Assembly (NCBI GenBank): GCA_946407975.1
Contig: CAMJQC010000004.1
Location: 17,836 to 81,835, forward strand
Origin: an uncultured Bacteroidales bacterium
GTDB taxonomy: Bacteria; Bacteroidota; Bacteroidia; Bacteroidales; F082
DNA length: 64,000 nucleotides
Reading direction: 5' to 3'
The notes under the pieces are model-generated. The model did no database searches, had not been told where the DNA came from, and saw only the letters and a list, made by a program, of their open reading frames with translations. Below are positions 35,181 through 44,814 of the stretch, one piece after another (within the stretch, counting starts at the first letter, position 1; each line of letters starts with the position of its first letter). The position numbers and the translations under genes were made by a program.

Positions 35181-36368
35181 TTATTTTTTTCGGTTACCTC
35201 TGAATATCATTACTGAGCCCTTGTATTCCGCATCTTGTTTGAGGCCATGGCATTTCAGCACATAAAAATAAGTTCCATCGGGCAAGTCCCCTCCGTCCCA
35301 ATCATTGTTGTAATCGCTAGATTTATAGACAATGCGTCCCCAACGGTTGAAGATGACCAGATCGGTTGATTCATAATAGGTGTTGATGGGCTCATAATCG
35401 TCAATCTCGGCCCGAGTGCCGTAATCTCCTTTCGAATCGCCAGTGTCGGTGCCTTCAAGACGGATGATGAAACGGTCGTTTCTTCCATCCCCATTAGGCG
35501 TGAAAACATTAGGAATCAATAGCTTTACTGGAGCAACGGTTATTGTCTTGTAATAGGAAGTGTCGCATCCTTGCGGTGAGAAGACTTTAAGTTCTGTAGT
35601 GTAATCACCTTCTTCGACATAGGTGTAACGAGGCGATTCTTGAGTTGAACTGATGTCGTATTGCGAATTGAGAATCCAGTAGTAATTTGCAATCGCGATG
35701 CTGTCGGAGGACAGGTTGTCAAAAGAATAAGTGACATGGGGATTTTGCATATAAACGGTGTCACCAGGGTCCGTGATGATTTCAACGATGGGATTCGGGA
35801 ATGCTTTTGGCATAATGCTGTCACGTTGGGCGCAACCCCGGCCGTCGGTAACTTTTATAGCGTAATAGGAAAACGCTGAAAGGCCGATGGCAAGTGAATC
35901 ACAGCCAGGAGCGATATGGAGAGGAGGGATGTTCCATTTGTATTCATAAGGTCCTGTGGAACCGTTCGCCCAGGCCAACATCTGTGCGGTGTTGCCGTTT
36001 TCTTCGTTGTTGTTGCTGCAAGTCAGTTGCAATTGACGGAAATGAATGTTGAAACGGGGCTTTACTTCTACGGTGAAAGGCTCTGATAAACAAATCAATT
36101 CATCCGTTTCTCTGTCGTGAATTTCAACTTGATATTCTGTGGTTTCACGAGGATGCACGGTAATGCTGCTGGTGATCTGACCGTCAGGAGTCCAAAAATA
36201 GGAGTATTGAGGACTGTGCTCTACACTTAATGTGACAGGGCTTTCGCTGCAAATCGGCATTTGGGCACTACAGGTGATGCTGCAAGGGTCTTGCGCCTGT
36301 AAATCCAAGAAGGAAAAGGAGGCGACAATCATTATGCAGACGGCCAATATGTTGAATCTGTTTTTCAT
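35181..36368 (-). CDS. T9SS type B sorting-domain protein (gliding-associated C-terminus)
   Basis: 395 residues. The ATG at 36368 is used because it opens a signal peptide (MKNRFNILAVCIMIVASFSFLDLQAQ) 24 bp below a -7 box; an in-frame start at 36569 would overlap the divergent hutU. The body has Ig-like modules including a PKD-type domain (YYWILNSQYDISSTQESP). The last 90 residues (IPNVFTPNGDGRNDRF... to the C-terminus YKGSVMIFRGN) are a gliding motility-associated, type B T9SS domain. Cargo of this type is usually released or tethered at the surface. It heads the DUF1573-yajC-ybbR-coaE genes. Confidence 0.87.
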   Translation of the reverse strand: MKNRFNILAVCIMIVASFSFLDLQAQDPCSITCSAQMPICSESPVTLSVEHSPQYSYFWTPDGQITSSITVHPRETTEYQVEIHDRETDELICLSEPFTVEVKPRFNIHFRQLQLTCSNNNEENGNTAQMLAWANGSTGPYEYKWNIPPLHIAPGCDSLAIGLSAFSYYAIKVTDGRGCAQRDSIMPKAFPNPIVEIITDPGDTVYMQNPHVTYSFDNLSSDSIAIANYYWILNSQYDISSTQESPRYTYVEEGDYTTELKVFSPQGCDTSYYKTITVAPVKLLIPNVFTPNGDGRNDRFIIRLEGTDTGDSKGDYGTRAEIDDYEPINTYYESTDLVIFNRWGRIVYKSSDYNNDWDGGDLPDGTYFYVLKCHGLKQDAEYKGSVMIFRGNRKK

Positions 36369-36391
36369 AGATTTCCGATGATAATAATCTG

Positions 36392-36399
36392 CAAAGATA
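36392..36399 (-). promoter_or_regulatory. -7 box for the T9SS type-B operon
   Basis: TATCTTTG on the minus strand; start codon 24 bp downstream at 36368. Confidence 0.55.
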
Positions 36400-36514
36400 G
36401 GAATTTTTCTGAAGTATAACGTCGGGTTGTAGCCAATATTATTTTTCGCGCAATCAATTGCGTCTGCCGTGTCAGATTTATAATATGAAATGCTAAAGCC
36501 AGCATATTTTTTCA

Positions 36515-36522
36515 TATTTTTG
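36515..36522 (+). promoter_or_regulatory. -7 box for hutU
   Basis: TATTTTTG on the plus strand, 33 bp before the hutU ATG. Confidence 0.5.
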
Positions 36523-36555
36523 CGTTTTCTCGTATAAACAATTAAGGCACACAAT

Positions 36556-38556
36556 ATGAAAGCACTCAACGATTTTCAAAAAGAGATTCTCGCCGGCATT
36601 CCTGATGAGCTGCCGGAAGCGAAACCTTACGACAAGACCATCAACCATGCTCCAAAGCGTAAGGACATTCTTAGCAAAGAGGAAAAGAAACTGGCTGTCC
36701 GTAATGCATTACGTTATTTCCCGGCCAAATTCCATAAGACATTGGCTCCTGAGTTTGCCGAGGAACTTGAAAAATACGGCCGCATCTATATGTACCGTTT
36801 CCGTCCATCCTATAAGATGTATGCCCGTCCTATCGACGAGTATCCTGCCAAGAGCCGTCAGGCTGCCGCTATCATGCTGATGATCCAGAACAACCTTGAT
36901 CCGGCTGTGGCACAGCATCCTCACGAACTCATCATCTACGGCGGTAACGGTGCCATCTTCCAGAACTGGGCGCAATACCGTCTTGTGATGCAATATCTTG
37001 CCAATATGGAAGAGGACCAGACGCTGGCCATGTATAGCGGACACCCGATGGGACTGTTCCCGAGCCATAAGGATGCGCCTCGCGTAGTCGTTACCAACGG
37101 CATGATGATTCCAAACTACTCGAAGCCAGACGATTGGGAACGCTACAATGCTCTCGGTGTTACCCAATACGGTCAGATGACGGCAGGTTCTTATATGTAT
37201 ATCGGACCTCAGGGTATCGTTCATGGAACGACCATCACTGTGTTGAACGCTTCGCGTAAGCAAGGCGGCGGTTCCGCTGGCAAGCTGTTCATCACCGCAG
37301 GTCTGGGCGGCATGTCGGGTGCTCAGCCTAAGGCTGGCGACATCGCAGGTGTGGTGAGCATCACCGCCGAGATCAACCCTGCCGCTACGCAAAAGCGTTA
37401 TGACCAGGGTTGGGTCGATGAAGTGTATGACAACCTTGACGAGCTGTTCAAGCACGCCCTCGCTTCGGTGGCTAAGAAAGAGGCTCGCAGCTATGCCTAT
37501 CAGGGCAATGTGGTGGACCTTTGGGAATATGCCGCCGCTCACGATATCCGTGTAGACCTCGGTTCCGACCAGACCTCCTTGCACAATCCTTGGGCAGGCG
37601 GTTATTATCCGGTAGGACAGAGCTTCGAAGCGTCGAAGGATATGATGGCCAAGGACCCTGACCTGTTTAAATCCAAGGTGCAGGCCTCGTTGCGCCGTCA
37701 TGTAGCTGCCATCAACAAATTGACTGCCAAAGGCATGTACTTCTTCGACTACGGCAACGCTTTCCTGTTGCAGAGCAGCCGTGCGGGTGCCGATATCCTC
37801 AAGGCTGACGGCAGTTTCCGTTATCCTTCCTATGTGCAGGACATCATGGGTCCCATGTATTTTGACTATGGTTTCGGACCATTCCGTTGGGTGTGCACCT
37901 CGGGCAAGCCTGAAGACCTCGCTGTCACCGACGATATCGCCTGCCACGTGCTGGAGACCATTGCCAAGACGGCTCCCGAAGAGATCCGTCAGCAGATGCA
38001 TGACAACATCCAGTGGATTCGAGGCGCACAGGCCAACCATCTCGTGGTCGGCTCGCAAGCCCGTATCCTTTACGCAGACTGCGAAGGCCGTACCAAGATC
38101 GCCGCTGAGTTCAACAAGGCCATCGCCGATGGTCGCTTGAGCGGTCCTGTCGTCCTGGGTCGTGACCACCATGATGTGTCGGGCACCGATTCGCCGTTCC
38201 GTGAGACTTCCAACATTTACGACGGCTCCTGCTTCACAGCTGATATGGCTATCCAGAATGTCATCGGAGACGGTTTCCGTGGCGCTACCTGGGTCAGCAT
38301 TCACAACGGTGGCGGCGTGGGCTGGGGCGAAGTCATCAACGGTGGCTTCGGCATGGTCCTCGATGGCTCTGCTGATGCCGACCGTCGTCTGCACTGCATG
38401 TTGCACTGGGATGTCAACAACGGCATCGCCCGTCGTAACTGGGCCCGCAACGAAGGCGCCACCTTCGCCATCAAACGCGCCATGGATGTCGAGCCTCGCC
38501 TGAAGGTGACGATACCTAATCTGGTGGATGACAATCTGTTAAAGGATTTGTTCTAA
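36556..38556 (+). CDS. hutU: Urocanate hydratase
   Basis: Second step of histidine degradation: hydrates urocanate to imidazolonepropionate using tightly bound NAD+. 666 residues, the long form found in Bacteroidota (E. coli-type enzymes are about 555). Motifs: SGHPMGLFPSHKDAPRVV, NALGVTQYGQMTAGSYMYIG, GIVHGTTITVLNASRK, FITAGLGGMSGAQPKAG and the C-terminal HNGGGVGWGEVINGGFGMVL. hutH is in the same window about 21 kb away; hutI and the formiminotransferase are absent from the window, so the pathway is scattered. Confidence 0.95.
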   Translation: MKALNDFQKEILAGIPDELPEAKPYDKTINHAPKRKDILSKEEKKLAVRNALRYFPAKFHKTLAPEFAEELEKYGRIYMYRFRPSYKMYARPIDEYPAKSRQAAAIMLMIQNNLDPAVAQHPHELIIYGGNGAIFQNWAQYRLVMQYLANMEEDQTLAMYSGHPMGLFPSHKDAPRVVVTNGMMIPNYSKPDDWERYNALGVTQYGQMTAGSYMYIGPQGIVHGTTITVLNASRKQGGGSAGKLFITAGLGGMSGAQPKAGDIAGVVSITAEINPAATQKRYDQGWVDEVYDNLDELFKHALASVAKKEARSYAYQGNVVDLWEYAAAHDIRVDLGSDQTSLHNPWAGGYYPVGQSFEASKDMMAKDPDLFKSKVQASLRRHVAAINKLTAKGMYFFDYGNAFLLQSSRAGADILKADGSFRYPSYVQDIMGPMYFDYGFGPFRWVCTSGKPEDLAVTDDIACHVLETIAKTAPEEIRQQMHDNIQWIRGAQANHLVVGSQARILYADCEGRTKIAAEFNKAIADGRLSGPVVLGRDHHDVSGTDSPFRETSNIYDGSCFTADMAIQNVIGDGFRGATWVSIHNGGGVGWGEVINGGFGMVLDGSADADRRLHCMLHWDVNNGIARRNWARNEGATFAIKRAMDVEPRLKVTIPNLVDDNLLKDLF

Positions 38557-38577
38557 GTTTTAACGGAAAACTTGAGT

Positions 38578-38614
38578 AAATACGGATGCCATTAATCGGC
38601 ATCCGTATTTTTTT
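38578..38614 (+). terminator. Rho-independent terminator after hutU
   Basis: Arms ATACGGATGCC and GGCATCCGTAT with a 7-nt loop, followed by a run of T. Confidence 0.9.
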
Positions 38615-38693
38615 GTTCATAATAGCTGGAAAAATCTCGAATTGTCTTAATGTTTATTTGTTAATAAAGGAATTATATATCATGGATTTTTAC

Positions 38694-38701
38694 TAATTTT
38701 G
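38694..38701 (+). promoter_or_regulatory. -7 box for the carboxyltransferase gene
   Basis: TAATTTTG on the plus strand, 37 bp before the ATG at 38739. Confidence 0.5.
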
Positions 38702-38738
38702 CGGTCCCATTTTAAACAAGGTATAAATACAACGATAT

Positions 38739-40505
38739 ATGAGCAAAAAAGAAGTGAAATTCAGCCTGGTTTACCGCGACATGTGGCAATCTTCAGGCAA
38801 ATATGTGCCCCGCAAGGACCAGTTGGAAAAGATTGCTCCTTTGATCATCGACATGGGATGTTTCGACCGTGTGGAGACCAACGGCGGTGCCGCCGAACAG
38901 GTCAACTTGCTGTACGGTGAGAACCCGAATCCGTCGGTTCGTGCTTTCACGGCGGCACTGCATAAGGGCGGCATCGAGTGCCATATGCTCGACCGTGCTT
39001 TGAACGCATTGAGAATGAACCCCGTTCCTGCCGATGTGCGTCAGCTGATGTACAAGGTGAAGAAGGCGCAGGGTGTCGATATCACCCGTATTTTCTGCGG
39101 TCTGAACGACGTGCGCAACATCATCCCGTCCATCCAATGGGCTAACGAAGCTGGCATGATCTCGCAGGCTGCCATGAGCATCACCTACTCTCAAGTGCAT
39201 ACTGCCGAGTATTACATCAAGATGGCAGACGAACTCATCGCCGCTGGTGCAAAGGAGATCGCTCTGAAGGATATGGCTGGCGTAGGCCGTCCTGCCTCTT
39301 TGGGCAAGATTGTCGCCCACATCAAGACACAGCATCCTGAAATCAAGGTGCAGTACCACGGTCACACGACCCCGGGTCTCTCGATGGCTTCCATGCTGGA
39401 AGTGGCCAAGGCAGGCTGCGACTACCTCGATGTGGCCATGGAGCCGCTGTCGTGGGGTACGGTGCATCCTGACGTCATCAGTGTGCAGGCCATGCTGAAA
39501 GATGCCGGTTTCCTCGTGAAGGACATCAACATGAAAGCCTATATGGCTGCTCGCAGCATGACGCAGAGCTTCATGGACGACTTCCTCGGCTACTGGATCG
39601 ACCCGCGCAACCGTTATCTTAACTCCCTGCTTTTGGGCGCTGGCCTTCCGGGTGGTATGATGGGTTCGCTGATGGCTGACCTCAAAGGCGCCCACGCCCT
39701 CATCAATATGAACTTCAAGGCGCAAGGCAAGGCCGAACTCAGCGAAGACGAACTGCTCGTCGCCCTCTTTGACGAAGTGCAACGCATATGGCCTATGGTC
39801 GGCAACCCGCCTTTGGTGACGCCGTTCAGCCAATATACCAAGAACATCGCTCTGAAGAACCTCATTGGCCGCAGCATGGGCAAACCCGATTTCAACGACC
39901 TCGACGATGCCATGTGGGGCATGATCCTCGGCAAGTCAGGCAAGCTGCCGGGCACCCTGGCACCCGAAATCGTGGAGCTGGCCAAGCAGAAAGGCCTCGA
40001 GTTCTTCACAGGCAATCCGCAAGACAATTATCCGGACGAACTGCCACGCTTCATCAAAGAGATGGAAGAAAACGGCTGGGACCGCGGACAAGACGATGAA
40101 GAACTCTTCGAGTTCGCCATGCACGAGAAACAGTACCGTGAGTACAAGTCGGGCGAGGCCAAACGCCGTTTCAACCAGGAGTTGGAAGCCAAGATGAAGG
40201 AAAAGTTCGAGAAAGCCGGTGGGGCCGTCAACATCCCCGATCTGCGCGCTTTACGTCATCCGAATGCCGAACCCGTCGTGGCTCCCGTCAGTGGCATAGT
40301 GCTTTGGGAAGTCGACTTCGACGACAAGTCGGTGGCTCCTGCTCCCGGCAAGGTTTATAAGGAAGGCGACCTGCTCTGCGCTATCAGCTCCGACCACGGC
40401 ATGGAACCCGTCTATGCCCTCTGGCCAGGCAAAATCGTAGAGGCTACGGCCGACCAGGGCAAACGCGTTCAAAAAGGTGACACGATAGCTTTTATAGAGA
40501 AATAA
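38739..40505 (+). CDS. Carboxyltransferase subunit (OadA/PycB-like) with degenerate biotin domain
   Basis: 588 residues. The N-terminal 460 residues are a pyruvate carboxylase/oxaloacetate decarboxylase carboxyltransferase TIM barrel: metal-binding Asp in YRDMWQSSGKY, catalytic lysine in EIALKDMAGVG, metal ligands in QYHGHTTPG. A linker and a C-terminal biotinyl/lipoyl-like domain (about 515-588, VVAPVSGIVLWEVDF, VQKGDTIAFIEK) follow. In that domain the biotin motif AMKM reads DHGM (552-555); Gly554 sits where the biotinylated lysine should be. It probably interconverts oxaloacetate and pyruvate with a separate carrier, or the C-terminal domain has another role. No partner subunits are adjacent. 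Confidence 0.82.
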   Translation: MSKKEVKFSLVYRDMWQSSGKYVPRKDQLEKIAPLIIDMGCFDRVETNGGAAEQVNLLYGENPNPSVRAFTAALHKGGIECHMLDRALNALRMNPVPADVRQLMYKVKKAQGVDITRIFCGLNDVRNIIPSIQWANEAGMISQAAMSITYSQVHTAEYYIKMADELIAAGAKEIALKDMAGVGRPASLGKIVAHIKTQHPEIKVQYHGHTTPGLSMASMLEVAKAGCDYLDVAMEPLSWGTVHPDVISVQAMLKDAGFLVKDINMKAYMAARSMTQSFMDDFLGYWIDPRNRYLNSLLLGAGLPGGMMGSLMADLKGAHALINMNFKAQGKAELSEDELLVALFDEVQRIWPMVGNPPLVTPFSQYTKNIALKNLIGRSMGKPDFNDLDDAMWGMILGKSGKLPGTLAPEIVELAKQKGLEFFTGNPQDNYPDELPRFIKEMEENGWDRGQDDEELFEFAMHEKQYREYKSGEAKRRFNQELEAKMKEKFEKAGGAVNIPDLRALRHPNAEPVVAPVSGIVLWEVDFDDKSVAPAPGKVYKEGDLLCAISSDHGMEPVYALWPGKIVEATADQGKRVQKGDTIAFIEK

Positions 40506-40558
40506 GGCCTTTTCGGAGATTTTTCCCAGATAGGACAGAAAACTGATACGTAATTTGT

Positions 40559-40566
40559 TATTTTTG
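40559..40566 (+). promoter_or_regulatory. -7 box for the barrel protein
   Basis: TATTTTTG on the plus strand, 63 bp before the ATG at 40630. Confidence 0.5.
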
Positions 40567-40629
40567 CCTCGTTTTGAAAAACGAAGAACAACAAACCTAA
40601 TTATTTAACATAATTAAAACTTAATCAAA

Positions 40630-41145
40630 ATGAAAAAGTTAGTCTTAGTCTTAGCACTTGCCTTCGCAGGCATCTTCACTGCTAACGCTCAAGTTTGGGT
40701 CGGCGGCGGCCTCGGTGCAAGCATTCAAAAGGATTACACAAACCTCTCCATCGCTCCTGAGGTGGGCTATGCCATCAACAACCAATGGCAAGTAGCTCTT
40801 GGCGTAGGCTATGGTTTCACTCAAACCAAGACCGATGTGCTCGGAGAAACCATCACCAATACCACCAACACGCTGGCTCTTCAGCCTTATGTCCGTTACG
40901 TGGCTGCCTCTATCGAAAAATTCTCTCTGTTTTTCGACCTTTGCGGCGACTTCGGCTTGCTCGATGACGCCCGTGACTACGCTGTGACAGTTCAACCCGG
41001 TATCGCTTGGATGGCTACCGAACACTGGACAGCTGCTTTCCGTTTCGGCAAAGTCGGTTACGACCACAACTTCTATGGCACCGATGGTTTCCTGCTGAAT
41101 GCCGACCTGGCTGCCCCGCAAATCAGACTGTATTACAATTTCTAA
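40630..41145 (+). CDS. Outer-membrane beta-barrel protein (OmpW/OmpA-like)
   Basis: 171 residues. Signal peptide MKKLVLVLALAFAGIFTANAQ; eight predicted strands with the pattern WVGGGLGASI, SIAPEVGYAINNQWQVALGVGYGF, LALQPYVRYVAASI, SLFFDLCGDFGLLD, VTVQPGIAWMATEHWTAAFRFG, and a final strand PQIRLYYNF with terminal Phe, the Bam signal. This is the small 'outer membrane beta-barrel' family (PF13568-like) common in Bacteroidota. Its ligand is unknown. A hairpin (41161-41180) and a terminator follow. Confidence 0.85.
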   Translation: MKKLVLVLALAFAGIFTANAQVWVGGGLGASIQKDYTNLSIAPEVGYAINNQWQVALGVGYGFTQTKTDVLGETITNTTNTLALQPYVRYVAASIEKFSLFFDLCGDFGLLDDARDYAVTVQPGIAWMATEHWTAAFRFGKVGYDHNFYGTDGFLLNADLAAPQIRLYYNF

Positions 41146-41160
41146 TATGAATATGGTTTG

Positions 41161-41180
41161 AGACGCAAGTGGTTGCGTCT
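41161..41180. repeat. AGACGCAA hairpin
   Basis: Perfect 8-bp arms AGACGCAA and TTGCGTCT with a 4-nt loop, lying between the barrel gene and its terminator. It shares AGACGC with the hairpins at 23837 and 59235. Confidence 0.55.
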
Positions 41181-41191
41181 ATACAACAAAC

Positions 41192-41222
41192 AAAAAGCCG
41201 CTCCGAAGAGTGGCTTTTTTCT
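41192..41222. terminator. Terminator shared by the barrel gene and glgB
   Basis: Arms AAAAAGCC.CT and AG.GGCTTTTT (one mismatch) around a 6-nt loop, with a T run on the plus strand and an A run upstream. It begins directly after the glgB stop. Confidence 0.8.
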
Positions 41223-41223
41223 T

Positions 41224-43230
41224 TTATGGGATGCGTTGGTATACCGTTGCCACGCGGCTGACGTTGTATATCTTCATCGTGATGTTGTCTTTCTTTTTCT
41301 CTGACGGGAACTTCACACTCGCATCAATATTACCAAAGCCTCCAAAAGCCTTGTCGTCGGAGGTAAAGATAATCCGGTAATCGCCCGTTTCTCTTACGGG
41401 AATCTTGTAATCAGGAATGGATTTCGTCCCCCAATTGAAGACGAATATCAAGTTGCCGCGTTCATAGACGACGGTTTTGTTCTCCTCGTCGGCTTTCAGC
41501 AGCCATCCGGGTTGAGTCTGGTTGACATGGGTCTCTTTCATGAAAGCGATCATGGCTTTGTCAAAATCGCCCATAAAGTGGTATTTCAGGTCGTGGTTGT
41601 CGTTGAGCGACCATTGTCGGCGGGCATATTTGTAGCTCCATCCGTTGTCGAATCTGGGGAAGTCGATCCATTCGGGATGTCCGAACTCATTGCCCATGAA
41701 ATTGAGCCAGGCCTCACCGCCCAGAGTGATGGTGAACAGCCTGATCATTTTATGCAGGGCGATGCCTCTGTCGACGGTGATGCTGGGGGTAAAGACACTC
41801 ATCGAGGTGTACATCTCCTTGTCCATCAGACGGAAGGCGATGGTCTTGTCGCCTACCAACGCCTGGTCGTGCGACTCAGCGTACGCCACGGTCGGGGTGA
41901 CGGGCAGGTGGTCGTTCATGGTGAAGAAGAAATTGCTCATGTTCCACTGCTCTTCGGACTGGTCTTTCAGCACCTTGATCCAGAAGTCGGGGAGACCCAT
42001 GCCGAGGCGGTAGCCGAAGCCCATGCCGCCGTCTGCGATGGGCTGGCACAAGCCGGGCATGCCGCTCACATCCTCTGCGATGGTGATGCTGTCGGGGTTG
42101 AGGTCTTTGCATAAGGCATTGGCCAGTTGCAGGTAGGTGACGGCATCGTCATCGACATTGTCGCCGAAGTATTTCTCAGGCGCATCGAAGGTCACCCCGA
42201 TACCATGGTCGAGGTAGAGCATGGAGGTCACACCATCGAAGCGGAAGCCGTCGAAACGGAACTCTTCCATCCAGTAACGGATGTTGGAGAGCAGGAAACG
42301 GAGCGTCTCCTCCTTGCCGTAGTTGAAAAGCTTGGAGTCCCACAGCTCGTGGTTGCCGCGTTTGCCAGGATGGAGGTACTGCTGGTCGGATCCGTCGAAG
42401 AGGTTGATGCCTTCCAGCGTGTTTTTCACGGTGTGGGAGTGCACCAGGTCCATGATGACCTTCATGCCCATGCCATGGGCAGTGTCGATGAGTTCTTTCA
42501 ATTCCTCTGGCGTGCCGAAACGCGAGCTCGGTGCAAAGAAGTTGGAGACATGGTAGCCGAAGGAACCGTAGTAAGGATGTTCGGCGATGGCCATGAGCTG
42601 TAAGGTATTGTATCCGTCGGCTTTGATGCGGGGCAGGATGTTGTCGGTGAACTCCTTGTAAGTGCCGACACCTTCTTTCTCTTGCGCCATGCCGACATGG
42701 GCCTCGTAGATGAAGAGCGGTTGTTTGCCGAAGTCAGGGGAGCTGTGCCTAAACCTATAAGGTTTTGCAGGATTCCAGAACTGGGCGGCGAAGTCTTTGC
42801 TCTCTTCGTCTTGGACGACGCGACGGATGTAGACGGGGATGCGCAGCTGCTCGCCGATCTGACTCTGCACCAGCACCTTGAATTTGCTGCCGTGCGTCAT
42901 CTTATCGCCGAATTGCCGGTCGGGGAAGAATCCTTCCCATACGCCGTGACCTATGTTTTCGAGAGGGAACTCGTAGGGCTTCCATCCGTTGAAATCGCCC
43001 ATGAGGCAAAGATAACGCGCTGCCGGAGCCCATTCGCGATACCACCAGCCTTTTTTCTTGGCGTCATAGCTCATGCCAAAGAACTGATGTGCAGTGGCAA
43101 AAGCCTTGAGGCTACCATAGTTTTCGCTAATGGCCTTGAACCTGTCTTGATAACGTTTCCAACGCGCTTCAACCTGTCTGGCAACAGGTTCAAGCCAGGA
43201 ATCTTGTTCGACGATGGGAATTTTTTTCAT
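41224..43230 (-). CDS. glgB: 1,4-alpha-glucan branching enzyme
   Basis: Makes alpha-1,6 branches in glycogen. 668 residues. An N-terminal CBM48-like domain (about 60-150, REWAPAARYLCLMGDFNGW) precedes a GH13 barrel: nucleophile D332 (FRFDGV), acid/base E386 (TIAEDVSG), D455 (ESHDQA), plus EAHVG and the C-terminal all-beta domain. It looks like the eukaryote-like branching enzymes used by Bacteroidota rather than the E. coli type. The ATG at 43230 is chosen; an in-frame start at 43248 lies inside the -7 box. Cotranscription with the GH13 gene 39 bp upstream is possible besides its own promoter. Confidence 0.95.
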   Translation of the reverse strand: MKKIPIVEQDSWLEPVARQVEARWKRYQDRFKAISENYGSLKAFATAHQFFGMSYDAKKKGWWYREWAPAARYLCLMGDFNGWKPYEFPLENIGHGVWEGFFPDRQFGDKMTHGSKFKVLVQSQIGEQLRIPVYIRRVVQDEESKDFAAQFWNPAKPYRFRHSSPDFGKQPLFIYEAHVGMAQEKEGVGTYKEFTDNILPRIKADGYNTLQLMAIAEHPYYGSFGYHVSNFFAPSSRFGTPEELKELIDTAHGMGMKVIMDLVHSHTVKNTLEGINLFDGSDQQYLHPGKRGNHELWDSKLFNYGKEETLRFLLSNIRYWMEEFRFDGFRFDGVTSMLYLDHGIGVTFDAPEKYFGDNVDDDAVTYLQLANALCKDLNPDSITIAEDVSGMPGLCQPIADGGMGFGYRLGMGLPDFWIKVLKDQSEEQWNMSNFFFTMNDHLPVTPTVAYAESHDQALVGDKTIAFRLMDKEMYTSMSVFTPSITVDRGIALHKMIRLFTITLGGEAWLNFMGNEFGHPEWIDFPRFDNGWSYKYARRQWSLNDNHDLKYHFMGDFDKAMIAFMKETHVNQTQPGWLLKADEENKTVVYERGNLIFVFNWGTKSIPDYKIPVRETGDYRIIFTSDDKAFGGFGNIDASVKFPSEKKKDNITMKIYNVSRVATVYQRIP

Positions 43231-43245
43231 AGGTCGTATTTGCCA

Positions 43246-43261
43246 CAAAAATACAAAAATA
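43246..43261 (-). promoter_or_regulatory. Tandem -7 boxes for glgB
   Basis: Two directly adjacent TATTTTTG boxes (43246-43253 and 43254-43261) on the minus strand. Either would give a very short leader before the ATG at 43230. Confidence 0.45.
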
Positions 43262-43269
43262 TCGTTGGC

Positions 43270-44814
43270 TTATCTTTTTTGTCGGGTTAATGTCCAGATG
43301 CAGGACTGGGATGGTGCCAATGTCATGGAGAGACCGCTTCCGGCGAGTTGAGAAGGATCGAATTTGATGCACGCTTGGGTGAAGAGCTCTTTCGCTTTCC
43401 AGTTTCCTTTCTCCATTTCCATCAGCTTCTGGGCGTCTTCGGGGACGCGCATCTCGATCTGTCGGCCTTCGTTACGGTTGAAATTGACAACGATGAGCAG
43501 GCGTTCTTCTCCATGATAGCGCAGGAAGGCATAGATGTTTTGCGGGTCGAAATGCTTGAACCAGGGATTGCACCACATCAGGTCGTAGAAGGCGCCTTCG
43601 GTGATGGCTTTGCTCTTGATCCTGAGGTTCAGCAATTCGGAATAGAAGGCGCGCAGTTTGTTTTGGCTCAGACTGCATTTTCCTCCGTCAAATAAACCGC
43701 CGTTCATCCAAAGCTGGTGTTTGGGCATCGAGCAGTAATCGAAGATGGAGGTGCGTCCGTCGTTGCCGCTGTACCCCTCTGCTCCGATGGCGTTCTCGCT
43801 GTTTTCTTGACCGTTGTAAATCATGAAAGGACCTGTGTTCATGAGGGCGGAGACGCACACAGCGGGCAGGGCGGCGAAGGCATCACCGACGAAATGGGGC
43901 GAGGCAAGGCGCACTTCATCGTGGTTCTCCATAAAACGCAACATGTGTGCATCAAGGTCATGTAGGTTCTTCCACACCTGGCTGATGCTTTCGGCAGGTT
44001 GTCCATGACGCAGTATGGCTTCCAACGTGTTGTAAAGCCCCACTTTGTCGTACAGATAGTCGAATCCGGCATCAAGGAAAGGCTTGTAAAGTTCGGGTTT
44101 GTAGATCTCGGCGATGAGCAAAGGCTGGAAGGTCTTTCTCAACTCGGCGATACACCAATTCCAAAACGCTAAGGGAACCATTTCGGCCATGTCGACGCGG
44201 AACCCGTCCACGCGTTTGCGACACCAGAATTGCAATATGCAGAGCATCTTCTGCCATGTGTCGCGGTGTTCATAGTTGAGTTTGATGGTGTCGTACCAAT
44301 CGTTTATGCTGGGGTTGGGCGTAAACACGTCGTTGCCGGAGGCCTTGGCGGGTATTTCCTGATAGCCGTTTCCGGTGGGGGCGACAAAGGCGCTACCATG
44401 AAGCAGATAGAAATTCTCATCGCTGAAACCGCGACACTGTCGCGCCACATGGTTAGGAATGAAGTCGATAAGGACCTTCATCCTGTGACGATGGATACGG
44501 CTGACCAATTGCTCGAAATCAGTCATATTGCCCAAATCGGGATCGACATCATAATAATCGGTGACGGCATAGGGTGAGCCCGCCTTGCCTTTGGTGATGT
44601 CGGGATGGGTCTCTCCGCTGCTGGCATGACGCAGGATACCGGTGAGCCAGATATGCGTGATGCCCATTTCTTTGAGGGCCTTGAGGGCTGTGTCGTCGAT
44701 GTCGGCGAAGGTGCCGCAGCCGTTCTCCGACTTGTCGCCGTCGAAATGTTGCATGACGGTTTTGTTGCCGAAGAGACGGGGGAAAAGCTGATAAATGTTA
44801 ATGGATGCAGCCAT
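43270..44814 (-). CDS. GH13 alpha-amylase family protein
   Basis: 514 residues without a signal peptide, so cytoplasmic. GH13 catalytic residues are all present: nucleophile D208 (VDGFRVDMAEM), acid/base E236 (LLIAEIYKPEL), transition-state Asp D299 (MENHDEV); NHVARQ is the first conserved region. The start MAASINIYQLFPRLFG is typical for this group in Bacteroidota. Next to glgB, it probably trims or degrades glycogen or short maltodextrins. The reverse-strand genes lie in the order GH13-glgB, 39 bp apart. Confidence 0.9.
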   Translation of the reverse strand: MAASINIYQLFPRLFGNKTVMQHFDGDKSENGCGTFADIDDTALKALKEMGITHIWLTGILRHASSGETHPDITKGKAGSPYAVTDYYDVDPDLGNMTDFEQLVSRIHRHRMKVLIDFIPNHVARQCRGFSDENFYLLHGSAFVAPTGNGYQEIPAKASGNDVFTPNPSINDWYDTIKLNYEHRDTWQKMLCILQFWCRKRVDGFRVDMAEMVPLAFWNWCIAELRKTFQPLLIAEIYKPELYKPFLDAGFDYLYDKVGLYNTLEAILRHGQPAESISQVWKNLHDLDAHMLRFMENHDEVRLASPHFVGDAFAALPAVCVSALMNTGPFMIYNGQENSENAIGAEGYSGNDGRTSIFDYCSMPKHQLWMNGGLFDGGKCSLSQNKLRAFYSELLNLRIKSKAITEGAFYDLMWCNPWFKHFDPQNIYAFLRYHGEERLLIVVNFNRNEGRQIEMRVPEDAQKLMEMEKGNWKAKELFTQACIKFDPSQLAGSGLSMTLAPSQSCIWTLTRQKR

